Source of the DNA: Clostridia bacterium
GTDB lineage: Bacteria > Bacillota_A > Clostridia > Oscillospirales > CAG-272
Length of the DNA: 64,000 bases
Reading direction: 5' to 3'
Assembly (NCBI GenBank): GCA_017466455.1
Contig: JAFTUD010000002.1
Span: forward strand, 62,001 to 126,000
Shown piece after piece: positions 9,406-17,412 of this stretch (position 1 is the first letter of the stretch; every line of letters starts with the position of its first letter). Under the pieces are notes generated by a model. That model made no database searches and was not told where the DNA came from. It worked only from the letters and a program-made list of their open reading frames with translations. The position numbers were made by a program, and so were the translations under genes.

Positions 9406-10354
9406 AAATTCTTGAAATGATGATTTCGAGATTTCCATTAACGCAATATGTACCTATTCCCGCAGGAATAAAGTAGCTGTCGCCCTTACAAACAGGGAAG
9501 CGCTCTCCTTGGTATTCAATTTCTCCAATGCCGTCAAGGCAGAGAATAGAATGGAAACTTTCGGCATTTGCCGAAAACTCGCAGTGCCCGTCAACAAAGA
9601 ACTTTTCTACATTAAAGAATTCGCAACATGCCAAAGTATTATCGTTTTTGACATTTGTAGAAAATCTTATTTTATCTATTTCGGATTCGCTCCTGTTTAC
9701 GATTACATTGAGTGCGTCCTCAACATGAAGCTCCCTTGGCTTGCCGTCCTTTCCGAGTCTATTGTAGTCGTAAACGCGGTAAGTAATGTTAGAATTTTGT
9801 TGAATTTCAGCAAGTAAAATTCCGGCACCGATTGCATGTACAAGACCGGACGGAATGAAAAATACATCGCCTTTTTTTACATCTACATAATTTAGTTCAT
9901 CTTCAACAGTCCCGTTTTGAATAGCTAATTTTAATGATTCAAGAGTAGATGTTGGCGTAAGACCATAAACTAATTTAGCCCCCGGCTTAGCATCAATTAT
10001 GTACCACATTTCGGTTTTGCCAAGGCTATTTGCCTTAGCCATACCGTATGCATCATCGGGGTGAACCTGAATTGAAAGATTGTCCTCAGCATCTATGAAT
10101 TTAATGAGAAGAGGGAAGCGGTCAAGAGTCTTGCTTGAAACAACCTCAAAACCATTTTCGTTTATATATTCCTGCATTGTAAGGCCGTCAAATTCACCGC
10201 CTACGATTGTGTTCATTCCATCATCGCGAACAGTAAGCTCCCAGCTCTCGGCAATATTAGAAAGATCAGACTTCTTGTTATAATCGGTTTTGAGCCTGTT
10301 CCCGCCCCAAATTATCTCTTTAAATACTGATTGTAGTTTAATTGGCTTTAACAT
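9404..10354 (-). CDS. manA: Mannose-6-phosphate isomerase, class I
   Basis: ManA interconverts mannose 6-phosphate and fructose 6-phosphate. The protein has 316 residues, the short Firmicutes form. Zinc-site motifs are visible: IQVHPDD, KTEMWYI and GLVHAIGAGILLAEIQQNSN, with the YRVYDYNR motif after them. AGGAG sits nine bases before the ATG. The gene has its own promoter and terminator and is monocistronic. The nearby galE, galM and pgi give the region a hexose-handling flavour, but they are not in one operon. Confidence 0.94.
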   Translation of the reverse strand: MLKPIKLQSVFKEIIWGGNRLKTDYNKKSDLSNIAESWELTVRDDGMNTIVGGEFDGLTMQEYINENGFEVVSSKTLDRFPLLIKFIDAEDNLSIQVHPDDAYGMAKANSLGKTEMWYIIDAKPGAKLVYGLTPTSTLESLKLAIQNGTVEDELNYVDVKKGDVFFIPSGLVHAIGAGILLAEIQQNSNITYRVYDYNRLGKDGKPRELHVEDALNVIVNRSESEIDKIRFSTNVKNDNTLACCEFFNVEKFFVDGHCEFSANAESFHSILCLDGIGEIEYQGERFPVCKGDSYFIPAGIGTYCVNGNLEIIISRI

Positions 10355-10390
10355 AAAATAATCTCCTAAAAATGCTTTTATAACAATATA

Positions 10391-10419
10391 ATTTTAATAC
10401 ATAATACAAAAAAAGTCAA
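10391..10419 (-). promoter_or_regulatory. manA promoter
   Basis: On the minus strand, TTGACT (10419-10414), a 17-base spacer and TAAAAT (10396-10391) lie about 40 bases upstream of manA. Confidence 0.75.
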
Positions 10420-10433
10420 TAGAGATAAAAACA

Positions 10434-10457
10434 AAAACGGAGAAGAATCTCCGTTTT
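10434..10457 (-). terminator. Terminator of the ylxM-ffh-rpsP-khpA operon
   Basis: A ten-base-pair stem (10434-10443 with 10448-10457) has a four-base loop. On the minus strand it is followed by a T-rich run. It lies four bases after the khpA stop. Confidence 0.88.
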
Positions 10458-10460
10458 ATG

Positions 10461-10697
10461 TTATTTGATTTCTACCGTAACCTTCTTGTCGTCAAATTTA
10501 GCGACGGTTTTCATAATGGTACGAATAGCCTTGGCGATTTTACCACGCTTGCCAATAACCATTCCCATATCCTCCTCAGCGACATTCAAGGTCAAAAGGA
10601 CCTCATCGCCTTCGATATGCTCGGTAACAACGACCTTTTCGGGGTTATCTACGATGGCTTTAACCATATTGCCAAGTATTGTGCTAAATTCTTGCAT
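10461..10697 (-). CDS. khpA: KH-domain RNA-binding protein KhpA
   Basis: This small RNA-binding protein of 78 residues (YlqC/KhpA family) is made almost entirely of one KH domain with the GKRGKIAKAIR loop. In Firmicutes KhpA works with KhpB/Jag on RNA and on cell elongation. A GTG at 10703 is in frame, but ATG 10697 lies at proper distance from the AGGG of the SD and is preferred. The gene follows rpsP by about 45 bases, a conserved arrangement, and ends the operon. Confidence 0.92.
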   Translation of the reverse strand: MQEFSTILGNMVKAIVDNPEKVVVTEHIEGDEVLLTLNVAEEDMGMVIGKRGKIAKAIRTIMKTVAKFDDKKVTVEIK

Positions 10698-10741
10698 ATG
10701 CACACCCTGATTATCCGTAAATAATCACCTTTCCTTTGAGA

Positions 10742-10987
10742 TTATTTTACGATGCCACTCTTTTCAAGAATGGATTTTACAGTTTGAGTAGGTTGCGCAC
10801 CGTTGTTCAACCACTTCATAGCCTTTTCGCCGTCAATCTTGATTTCAGCAGGGTTCTTCAAGGGGTTGTAGTAACCGATTTCATCGATAAACTTACCGTC
10901 TCTTGGAGCTCTCTCATCTGCTACGATTACGCGGTAGAAAGGAGCCTTCTTTGCGCCCATTCTTCTAAGTCTGATTTTTACTGCCAT
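10742..10987 (-). CDS. rpsP: 30S ribosomal protein S16
   Basis: S16 is an 81-residue primary component of the small ribosomal subunit. The start [24 protein letters not shown] is diagnostic, followed by [15 protein letters not shown] and the C-terminal [24 protein letters not shown] precedes the ATG. It lies between ffh and khpA in the order usual for Firmicutes. Confidence 0.98.
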   Translation of the reverse strand: MAVKIRLRRMGAKKAPFYRVIVADERAPRDGKFIDEIGYYNPLKNPAEIKIDGEKAMKWLNNGAQPTQTVKSILEKSGIVK

Positions 10988-11050
10988 TGTTGAATTCCTC
11001 CAATAAATTATTTTTCTTTTTTATTTTTTATTTTATCTAAAAATCCGTTA

Positions 11051-12391
11051 TTAGAACGGCATTTTCATTCGTTTTCCAAACAAGCCACCCATTTTTCCAG
11101 ATGTCATTTGCTTCATCATCTTTTTCATCTGGTCAAATTGCTTTAGAAGCTTGTTTATATCCTCAACCGATGTTCCACTTCCTTGAGCGATTCTTTTCTT
11201 TCGGGAAGAGGAGATAATATCGGGATTTGTTCTTTCCTTAGGAGTCATTGAAAGGATGATAGCCTCGGTTTTAACGAGCATGCTTTCATCAATCTTTGCA
11301 TCCTTGGCCATTCCTGCATTCATGCCGGGAATCATGCCCATAAGGCTTTCAAGCGAGCCCATGCGTTTGAGCTGCGCAAGCTGTTCGAGATAATCAGTAA
11401 GAGTAAATGTGCTTTCTCTCATTTTCTTTTCAAGCTCTTGCGCTTTTTTCTGATCAAACGCTTCCTCAGCCTTTTCTATAAGAGAGAGGACATCACCCAT
11501 TCCGAGTATTCTTGATGCCATTCTATCGGGATGGAATGGCTCGATAGTATCAAGCTTTTCGCCCGTACCAACGAACTTGATAGGCTTTCCTGTAACATAT
11601 TTAACAGATAGAGCAGCACCGCCCCTTGTATCACCGTCAAGCTTAGTTAATACAACGCCTGTTATTTCAAGCATTTCGTTAAAGCTTTGTGCAACATTTA
11701 CAGCATCCTGACCGAGCATAGCATCGACAACTAAGAGTATCTCGGTAGGGGAAAGAGCAGCCTTAATATCTTGAAGCTCCTTCATTAAAACCTCATCAAC
11801 ATGCAAGCGTCCTGCGGTATCAATAAATACCATATCATGACCGTGTTTTTTTGCATAATCAAGCGCATTTTTCGCAATTGAAACAGGCTTTTGATTCTTT
11901 TCCTCCGCATAAACGGGGATATCAAGCTTTTCACCAACGATTTGTAACTGCTTTATAGCCGCGGGACGGTACACATCGCATGCTACTAAAAGCGGATTTT
12001 TTCCTTGCTTTTTGTAAAGACCTGCGATCTTTCCCGAGTGAGTAGTTTTACCTGCACCCTGTAAACCAACCATCATAACAACAGTTGGTGGCTTTGGAGC
12101 AATTTCAAGCTTTGCTTGAGTTTTACCCATAAGGTTAATTAGCTCTTCATTAACTATTTTTACAATTTGCTGAGCAGGGAGTAGGCTTTCAAGCACCTCA
12201 GCCCCAACAGCGCGCTCCGAAACAGTGTTAATAAAGCCCTTAACAACCTTGAAGCTTACATCAGCCTCAAGTAGAGCAAGCTTTATTTCGCGCATTCCTT
12301 CCTTTACATCGGCAGGAGTCAATTTTCCCTTGTTTCGGAATTTTTTAAAAGCATTAGCGAGCTTATCCGCTAAGTTTTGAAACATTGCCAT
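11051..12391 (-). CDS. ffh: Signal recognition particle protein Ffh (SRP54)
   Basis: Ffh is the GTPase that binds 4.5S RNA and signal sequences and delivers nascent membrane proteins to FtsY. The 446 residues include an N-terminal four-helix domain and a G domain with GLQGAGKTT, DVYRPAA, DTAGR and TKLDGDTRGG. The C-terminal M domain is methionine-rich (QFDQMKKMMKQMTSGKMGG). FtsY, its receptor partner, is encoded at 44.5 kb. YlxM, encoded just upstream, is a known SRP-associated protein. Confidence 0.98.
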   Translation of the reverse strand: MAMFQNLADKLANAFKKFRNKGKLTPADVKEGMREIKLALLEADVSFKVVKGFINTVSERAVGAEVLESLLPAQQIVKIVNEELINLMGKTQAKLEIAPKPPTVVMMVGLQGAGKTTHSGKIAGLYKKQGKNPLLVACDVYRPAAIKQLQIVGEKLDIPVYAEEKNQKPVSIAKNALDYAKKHGHDMVFIDTAGRLHVDEVLMKELQDIKAALSPTEILLVVDAMLGQDAVNVAQSFNEMLEITGVVLTKLDGDTRGGAALSVKYVTGKPIKFVGTGEKLDTIEPFHPDRMASRILGMGDVLSLIEKAEEAFDQKKAQELEKKMRESTFTLTDYLEQLAQLKRMGSLESLMGMIPGMNAGMAKDAKIDESMLVKTEAIILSMTPKERTNPDIISSSRKKRIAQGSGTSVEDINKLLKQFDQMKKMMKQMTSGKMGGLFGKRMKMPF

Positions 12392-12408
12392 TAAATAAAC
12401 CTCCGTAA

Positions 12409-12762
12409 TTAGTCCGCCAAATCCTTAATTTGCTCAATTAAAGACTTAATTTTGAGAGAAATTTCATCATCGTTAATTAAATCGGTGATTTTTTCAAGCT
12501 CAATGACGAGTTGGGATGATTTTTCTTGCACGGAAGAGAAGCGCTCTGCTAAATGAAGCTTTTCTTCCATTTTTATAAGTATATTTTCGCCTTTTTTCAA
12601 CACGCTACGCACACCTTGACGAGAAATATCGTAATTATGTGCAATTTCGGCAAGCGAAAGGTCATCGTTGTAATAAAAATCAAGCATATCTCTTTGGCGT
12701 TCGCTTAAAATTTCACCGTAAAAATCAAGCAAAAGTGAAATGCTAAGGTTTTTTTCAAACAT
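12409..12762 (-). CDS. ylxM: YlxM-type helix-turn-helix protein (SRP operon)
   Basis: This is a UPF0122/YlxM family protein of 117 residues with a sigma-70 region 4-like helix-turn-helix (LSERQRDMLDFYYNDDLSLAEIAHNYDISRQGVRS) followed by a coiled coil. Homologues are encoded just upstream of ffh and modulate the SRP. An in-frame ATG lies upstream at 12792, but GGAGG about seven bases before ATG 12762 fixes the start there. The gene is first in the operon and carries the promoter. Confidence 0.92.
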   Translation of the reverse strand: MFEKNLSISLLLDFYGEILSERQRDMLDFYYNDDLSLAEIAHNYDISRQGVRSVLKKGENILIKMEEKLHLAERFSSVQEKSSQLVIELEKITDLINDDEISLKIKSLIEQIKDLAD

Positions 12763-12804
12763 AAAAACGCCTCCAAAATATATGTAAATCAAATTACTTT
12801 ACAC

Positions 12805-12833
12805 AGTATATCATATAAAATCACCTTTGTCAA
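12805..12833 (-). promoter_or_regulatory. Promoter of ylxM-ffh-rpsP-khpA
   Basis: On the minus strand, TTGACA (12833-12828), a 17-base spacer and TATACT (12810-12805) form a near-consensus sigma-A promoter. Confidence 0.85.
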
Positions 12834-12879
12834 TAGAAATTTATAATTTATTATAAAAATTTTATGTGCTATATACTTG

Positions 12880-12908
12880 TTGAAAAGTAGTTACTAATAT
12901 GGTAAAAT
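12880..12908 (+). promoter_or_regulatory. Promoter of the P-loop kinase gene
   Basis: TTGAAA (12880-12885), a 17-base spacer and TAAAAT (12903-12908) are preceded by a TG extended -10 element. The promoter lies about 40 bases upstream of the start codon. Confidence 0.7.
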
Positions 12909-12945
12909 ATGATTATAATCAATAAATGATTGGAAGGAGAATGAA

Positions 12946-13467
12946 ATGTTGAATTTTAAGTATAAAAAGGTTATTGTAATTGGTAATAATGGAAGCGGTA
13001 AAAGCTATTTTTCTACAAAATTATCAGAAATTACCGATTTGCCTCTAATTCATTTAGATGTATTGTTTTGGAAGGAAAACTGGACACATTATAGCAGGGA
13101 AGAATGGGCGAACATTCAAAGAGAGTTGGTTAGCAAGGATGAATGGATACTTGACGGAATGCATATAAGCACTCTTGAAATTCGTTTTGCAAGCGCGGAT
13201 GCAATTTTCTTTTTAGATTTTGATACATCATTTTGCATTGAAAGCGTAAGAAAACGACAGCTTGAGGAATCATCAAGGGCAGATTTTCCCGATCACTTGG
13301 ATAAGCATCAAAGAGACTTCGATGAATTTGTCAAGGGTGTTGCTGAGTTTGAAGAAAAAAGAAGACCAAAAATTATGGGGCTTCACGAAAAATATCCGAG
13401 TAAGGATTTTATCGTATTCAAAACACGCCAAGAGGTAGATGACTACCTAAAATCAATTTCAAAATAA
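12946..13467 (+). CDS. Small P-loop kinase of the FlaR/adenylate-kinase-like type
   Basis: A 173-residue P-loop protein. Walker A is GNNGSGKS at residues 13-20. It is followed by LPLIHLDVLFW, which resembles the substrate lid of the proteins annotated as DNA topology modulation protein FlaR; these look like small-molecule kinases. IFFLDFD may be the Walker B strand. The arginine pattern RKRQLEES and a charged C-terminal region complete it. It is monocistronic with its own promoter and a strong GGAGG-type SD. The substrate is unknown and the topology name should not be taken literally. Confidence 0.75.
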   Translation: MLNFKYKKVIVIGNNGSGKSYFSTKLSEITDLPLIHLDVLFWKENWTHYSREEWANIQRELVSKDEWILDGMHISTLEIRFASADAIFFLDFDTSFCIESVRKRQLEESSRADFPDHLDKHQRDFDEFVKGVAEFEEKRRPKIMGLHEKYPSKDFIVFKTRQEVDDYLKSISK

Positions 13468-13488
13468 ATTTTTGATTAAAAAGAGCAT

Positions 13489-13503
13489 AGCGAACTTTTC
13501 GCT
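13489..13503 (+). terminator. Weak terminator-like hairpin after the P-loop kinase
   Basis: AGCGAA (13489-13494) pairs with TTCGCT (13498-13503) over a three-base loop. A T-rich run starts four bases later. The stem is short. Confidence 0.45.
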
Positions 13504-14219
13504 TTGATTTTTTATTTTGTGTCGTGTCATCAATTATCTCATTGCTTTATCATTTTATGCTAAATATACTAAAAAAACAAAATTCTATAAAAAACAATAA
13601 CAATATTAAATCCTGATATTGAAATGGATCAATCACTATCATTCCTTTTCATACCCAAAAATGAATAATCTCTTATTATACAAAATGCAAATTTTATATA
13701 ATTTAGAGAACAGTAAAAATCGCGTAAACAGTAGCTTTTGCGTAATTTCATGCATTTTTATTATTTTTATCTATATTTATTATTCAAATCTTATTGTACA
13801 AATTATTATAAAAAATTTCGAGCCTTCCATCAGCTATTAAAATTTTTCTTATAAAAAACGCCGTCTTCAAAAACGGCGTTTTAAATTTTATCATTAAACG
13901 ATGAACTCATCAAAACAAAATTTATTTTTAATTAAAGTATTGATGCTTAATAAAAATTTTTCAGTTGTCCAAGGGAAACATTATTAAGATTAAAAATTTT
14001 TATTCAAATTGATAATTAGTATTCATTAGTAAAAAATTAATTTTCATTTTTCATAAGTTTTTATCTATAATGAAAATTATGATGAAAAATCCATGAGCTT
14101 ATAAAAAATTATTTAAAAGGGTTTGCTTTGCGAAATTATAAAATTAAAATTTTTGTTTAAAATGATGAAGACATTAAAAATGAAAAAATTTTAATTTTCA
14201 ATCTACTGTAAAATCATCA
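13504..14219. other. AT-rich non-coding stretch
   Basis: About 0.7 kb between the P-loop kinase and spoIIID has no gene I can support. It is markedly richer in A and T than its surroundings and full of AAAATTTT-type runs. It contains one strong hairpin (13855-13882). A 73-codon open frame at 13619-13840 has no SD and biased AT codons, so I do not accept it as a gene. Its role is unknown. Confidence 0.6.
13855..13882. terminator. Strong hairpin terminator in the AT-rich region
   Basis: AAAACGCCGT (13855-13864) pairs perfectly with ACGGCGTTTT (13873-13882) over an eight-base loop. The T-run is longer on the minus strand, so it may end spoIIID transcripts about 340 bases downstream of that gene. 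Confidence 0.75.
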
Positions 14220-14492
14220 TTATAAAGATTTTTTCTTGTTTTGTGCATTTATGTATTTTTGCTTGGTTGCCTCACCGCCTCTTAGATGACGCTCTGATTT
14301 GTTGATTTGCAAAATCTCCTTAACATCATTATAAAGGAAAATATTTATTTTATATAATTTATCTGTGAGATCCTTATGCACGGTTGACTTGCTAATTCCA
14401 AATCTTTTTGCGGTATCTCGCACAGTTGCTTTGTTTTCTATAAGATATTTTGCCATCATCTCACAACGCTCACAGTTATTTGAAAAATACAT
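14220..14492 (-). CDS. spoIIID: Sporulation transcriptional regulator SpoIIID
   Basis: SpoIIID is a small DNA-binding regulator that adjusts the sigma-E and sigma-K regulons in the mother cell. The 90 residues match the family along their length. The helix-turn-helix is TVRDTAKRFGISKSTVHKDL (residues 24-43). A second conserved block is VKEILQINKSERHLRGGEAT, followed by a basic tail. TAGGAG precedes the ATG at normal distance. The gene shows that the organism belongs to an endospore-forming lineage. A candidate sigma-E promoter lies 32-59 bases upstream, partly inside the galM terminator. Confidence 0.95.
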   Translation of the reverse strand: MYFSNNCERCEMMAKYLIENKATVRDTAKRFGISKSTVHKDLTDKLYKINIFLYNDVKEILQINKSERHLRGGEATKQKYINAQNKKKSL

Positions 14493-14523
14493 TATATTTA
14501 CTCCTAAATTATAGTTTTAATAT

Positions 14524-14551
14524 AACATATGAAAAAAGCCACATAAATATG
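14524..14551 (-). promoter_or_regulatory. Candidate sigma-E promoter of spoIIID
   Basis: On the minus strand, CATATT (14551-14546) and CATATGTT (14531-14524) are 14 bases apart, resembling the sigma-E pattern (-35 ending CATATT, -10 CATACANT). The -35 element falls in the 3' arm and loop of the galM terminator. B. subtilis spoIIID is sigma-E dependent. The -10 deviates at two positions. Confidence 0.4.
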
Positions 14552-14561
14552 TGGCTTTTTT
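14532..14561. terminator. Terminator after galM
   Basis: A 13-base-pair stem centred on GCCACAT/ATGTGGC with flanking A6/T6 and a four-base loop starts just after the galM stop. It is symmetric and can act on both strands. Confidence 0.9.
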
Positions 14562-14562
14562 A

Positions 14563-15615
14563 TTAATTTTCAAATTTAAACACGGTTGTGTAATCGTAAA
14601 GCTCTCCAACATCAAGCTCACAACTTATAAAGCTTGGCTGATTTGGCGCATCAGGAGAATGTTGAGTTTCTAAGCAAATTCCACAGCGCTTTACCTGCTT
14701 TATACCGTTTTTGAAGGGCGCATCATCAGGATTTATGCAGTTTCCTGCGTAAATTTGGACACAAGGCTGATTTGTATAAGCCTTCATAATTCTTCCTGAT
14801 TTTGTGTCCTTAAGGGTCGCAAAATGCTTTACAGTACCATCAAAATTTAATACAAAGTTATGATCATATCCTTGACCGTACTTTATGTTGATATCATTAG
14901 CATCAATATCCTTGCCGATAAGCTTTTCAGCTTTAAAATCAAACGCTGTGCCGTCAACTAAGAGCTCCTTACCGGTTGGAATAAGCTCGGCATCGGTTTC
15001 GGTAAATTTATCAGCATCAAGCCAAAGCATATGGGATTCGATATTTCCGCTATCATATCCACCAAGATTGAAATATGAGTGGTTTGTAAGGTTTATAATG
15101 GTTTTTTTGTCCGTTGTAGCCTTGTAATTGATGCAAAGCGTGTTTTCATCATCAAATGAATATAAAACGGTAACAGAAAGCCTTCCGGGATATCCCTCTT
15201 CTCCATCCTCGCTTATTATAGAAAGCTGAAGGTACATCGTGCCACCAATTTGCCATGAGGTTGCACTCCAAAGCTTTTTGTCAAAGCCAATCTCGCCACC
15301 ATGCAAATGATTACTTCCGTTATTCTTGTAAAGTGTATATTCAACGCCGTCAAGGGTGAATTTTCCATTTTTAATTCTATTTCCGAAGCGTCCAATAAGC
15401 GCACCCTGATATGCACTATCTTCCAAATAAGATTTTACATTATCAAATCCGCACACAACATCGGCAAAATTACCGTTTTTATCGGGGACATTGATTTGAT
15501 TTATTCTTCCGCCGAGGGTAAGAATTTTTACACTTGCTCCCTTAGAATTAGTAAGCGTATATGCGTATACATCTTCGCCGGTGGGCATTTTATCAAAATA
15601 AGACTTTTCTATCAT
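14563..15615 (-). CDS. galM: Aldose 1-epimerase (galactose mutarotase)
   Basis: GalM interconverts alpha and beta anomers of galactose and glucose. The 350 residues carry the family blocks GRFGNRIKNGKF, NGSNHLHGG (catalytic His), NLTNHSYFNLGG (second His) and a late acidic motif in GICLETQHSPDAPNQP. The same frame stays open well upstream inside galE, but the family N-terminus and the SD GGTGA place the start at ATG 15615. That start lies one base after the galE stop, so translation is coupled. Confidence 0.94.
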   Translation of the reverse strand: MIEKSYFDKMPTGEDVYAYTLTNSKGASVKILTLGGRINQINVPDKNGNFADVVCGFDNVKSYLEDSAYQGALIGRFGNRIKNGKFTLDGVEYTLYKNNGSNHLHGGEIGFDKKLWSATSWQIGGTMYLQLSIISEDGEEGYPGRLSVTVLYSFDDENTLCINYKATTDKKTIINLTNHSYFNLGGYDSGNIESHMLWLDADKFTETDAELIPTGKELLVDGTAFDFKAEKLIGKDIDANDINIKYGQGYDHNFVLNFDGTVKHFATLKDTKSGRIMKAYTNQPCVQIYAGNCINPDDAPFKNGIKQVKRCGICLETQHSPDAPNQPSFISCELDVGELYDYTTVFKFEN

Positions 15616-15616
15616 A

Positions 15617-16630
15617 TTATTCACCGTATCCGTCGGGATTTTTTCTTTGCCAATTAGCAGAATCTTGGCACATCTTATCAATATCGTACTGTGCTCTCCA
15701 ACCAAGAATTTCGTATGCTCTGCTTGGATCGGCATAGCAAGCGTCAATGTCACCGGGACGGCGAGGGGCGATTTCGTATTTAACAGTAAGACCAGTTGCC
15801 TTTTCGTACGCCTTTACAATATCAAGAACTGAATATCCGTTTCCGGTGCCTATGTTAAAATGCTCAATTCCCGTAACAAGAGCAACTCTATCAAGCGCCT
15901 TAAGGTGCGCGTTAGCAAGGTCAACTACATGGATATAGTCACGCACGCCTGTTCCGTCATGAGTGTTATAATCATTTCCAAATACGCTGAGATGATCGTA
16001 TTTTCCTGATGCAACCTTTACAATATAAGGCAAAAGGTTGTTTGGAATTCCCTTAGGATCCTCACCTATGAGTCCGCTTTCGTGAGCGCCGATAGGATTG
16101 AAATATCTAAGAATAGAAACGCTCCATTCAGGATCGGACTTAGTAATGTCAGAAAGAATTCTTTCGATCATTAGCTTAGTTTCGCCGTACGGATTAGTTG
16201 TAGAAAGAGGAAAATCCTCTTTAATTGGAACGCTCTTAGGATTTCCGTATACTGTTGCTGATGAGGAAAATACAATTTTCTTACAGCCGTTATCAGACAT
16301 TGCCTTTGTGAGATTGAGCGTGCCTGTGATGTTGTTATTGTAATATAGCATAGGCTTTTGAACGCTCTCTCCTACTGCCTTTAGTCCCGCAAAATGAATT
16401 ACAGAATCAATTTTATTCTCCTTAAAAATAGTATCAATAGCGTCAAAATCAAGTAAATCCGCCTTGTAGAATTTTACGCTCTTTCCTGTTATAGTCTTTA
16501 TTCTGTCAAGAACGCAAAGCTTAGAATTGCACAAATTATCAACGATAACCACCTCTCTGCCATCATTTATAAGCTGAACGACGGTGTGTGATCCGATGAA
16601 TCCGGTGCCACCTGTAACCAAAATTGCCAT
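15617..16630 (-). CDS. galE: UDP-glucose 4-epimerase
   Basis: GalE interconverts UDP-glucose and UDP-galactose. The 337 residues have the NAD-binding GGTGFIGSH at the N-terminus, the catalytic SSSATVYG serine and YGETKLMIE (Tyr-x-x-x-Lys), and the substrate-binding RYFNPIGAHESG. GGAG about nine bases upstream supports ATG 16630 over an earlier in-frame start at 16657. galE leads a two-gene unit with galM. No galK or galT is in the window, so the pair may serve UDP-galactose supply as much as galactose breakdown. Confidence 0.96.
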   Translation of the reverse strand: MAILVTGGTGFIGSHTVVQLINDGREVVIVDNLCNSKLCVLDRIKTITGKSVKFYKADLLDFDAIDTIFKENKIDSVIHFAGLKAVGESVQKPMLYYNNNITGTLNLTKAMSDNGCKKIVFSSSATVYGNPKSVPIKEDFPLSTTNPYGETKLMIERILSDITKSDPEWSVSILRYFNPIGAHESGLIGEDPKGIPNNLLPYIVKVASGKYDHLSVFGNDYNTHDGTGVRDYIHVVDLANAHLKALDRVALVTGIEHFNIGTGNGYSVLDIVKAYEKATGLTVKYEIAPRRPGDIDACYADPSRAYEILGWRAQYDIDKMCQDSANWQRKNPDGYGE

Positions 16631-16661
16631 ATTATAATCTCCTTTATTATTTATCAATATA

Positions 16662-16690
16662 ATAATACCCTATTTTGTCAAAAAAATCAA
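16662..16690 (-). promoter_or_regulatory. galE-galM promoter
   Basis: On the minus strand, TTGATT (16690-16685), a 17-base spacer and TATTAT (16667-16662). A better -35, TTGACA (16681-16676), overlaps but has no well-spaced -10. Confidence 0.5.
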
Positions 16691-16710
16691 TACATTTATC
16701 AAAAATATTA

Positions 16711-16739
16711 TTGACAAAAATATATTTTTCGTTTATAAT
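16711..16739 (+). promoter_or_regulatory. Consensus promoter of the Crp/Fnr-ABC cassette
   Basis: TTGACA (16711-16716), a 17-base spacer and TATAAT (16734-16739) are an exact sigma-A consensus. So strong a promoter for a regulator gene suggests it is held down by a repressor, and an inverted repeat follows at once. Confidence 0.9.
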
Positions 16740-16761
16740 AAGTGTATCAAATGATACACTT
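16740..16761 (+). promoter_or_regulatory. Inverted-repeat operator at the transcription start
   Basis: AAGTGTATCA (16740-16749) and TGATACACTT (16752-16761) are perfect inverted arms separated by AA. The repeat begins one base after... the -10 box ends at 16739, so the likely start near 16746 lies inside it. The core GTATCA-AA-TGATAC has the 6-2-6 geometry used by some Crp/Fnr proteins, and the next gene encodes one. The arms followed by T5 could also form an RNA hairpin in the leader. Confidence 0.65.
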
Positions 16762-16777
16762 TTTGAGGGGGTGTTTT

Positions 16778-17410
16778 ATGGAAAAAATATCCGAAATCTT
16801 ATCAAATACTTTTCTTTTTAAGGGGATATCTAAAAGCGATATTGAAAGCTGTTGTAGCTTTGAGGGATATGAAGTTATTAAATATTCAAAAAACGATATA
16901 ATGCTTTGCGCAAAATCCCAAAAAAGAATAGGTATTATCATTGAAGGAAGGGCTACGATAATATCAGGAGATGATGGAGTTATAATAAAAAAGCTTTCTT
17001 CAAATGATATATATGGAGTAGCAATACTGTTTGATGAGCCCGAATACCTAACAAAGGTAATCGCAACATCAACCTGCACGGTTTTAACCATAAGTCGTGA
17101 ATTTGTTCAAAAATGTATTGAGTACAACCATAAAATCGCACTTAATTATATTGAGTATTTAGCAAATAAAATTAGCTTTTTAAACAATAAAATAAGTGCT
17201 TATACCGCAAAATCGGCGGAAAACAAGCTGTATTCATACTTGCTTCAGCTACCAAGGAATGAAAATGTCATAACCTTGAAAACTGACTTCTCCGCTATTG
17301 CCAAAATGATTGGCATAGGGCGAGCATCGCTTTACAGAGCCTTTGATAAGCTCGAGGAAAGTGGGCTAATTGTTAAAAATAAAAAAGAAATTATATTATG
17401 TGAGGTTTAA
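16778..17410 (+). CDS. Crp/Fnr family transcriptional regulator
   Basis: A 210-residue regulator with an N-terminal cyclic-nucleotide-binding-like beta barrel (about residues 10-115, including GIIIEGRATIISGDDG), a dimerisation helix and a C-terminal winged helix (SAIAKMIGIGRASLYRAFDKLEESGLI). No cysteine cluster of the FNR Fe-S type is visible, and the ligand is unknown. GAGGGGGTG precedes ATG 16778; an upstream in-frame GTG lies in the operator and is rejected. The stop is two bases before the binding-protein gene, so regulator and importer are co-transcribed. Autorepression through 16740-16761 is inferred. Confidence 0.9.
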   Translation: MEKISEILSNTFLFKGISKSDIESCCSFEGYEVIKYSKNDIMLCAKSQKRIGIIIEGRATIISGDDGVIIKKLSSNDIYGVAILFDEPEYLTKVIATSTCTVLTISREFVQKCIEYNHKIALNYIEYLANKISFLNNKISAYTAKSAENKLYSYLLQLPRNENVITLKTDFSAIAKMIGIGRASLYRAFDKLEESGLIVKNKKEIILCEV

Positions 17411-17412
17411 AA

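Noticed and set aside
13619..13840. A 73-codon plus-strand open frame in the AT-rich gap with one hydrophobic stretch
   Set aside because: No SD, no family similarity, and its composition follows the AT-rich background (runs of Ile, Tyr, Asn). The hairpin 15 bases after it fits minus-strand termination better.
14563..15753. Longer galM frame starting at 15753
   Set aside because: The extra 46 codons overlap galE and match nothing; the SD and family N-terminus point to 15615.
16742..17410. Crp/Fnr frame starting at GTG 16742
   Set aside because: That codon lies inside the operator and transcription start, while GAGGGGGTG directly precedes ATG 16778.
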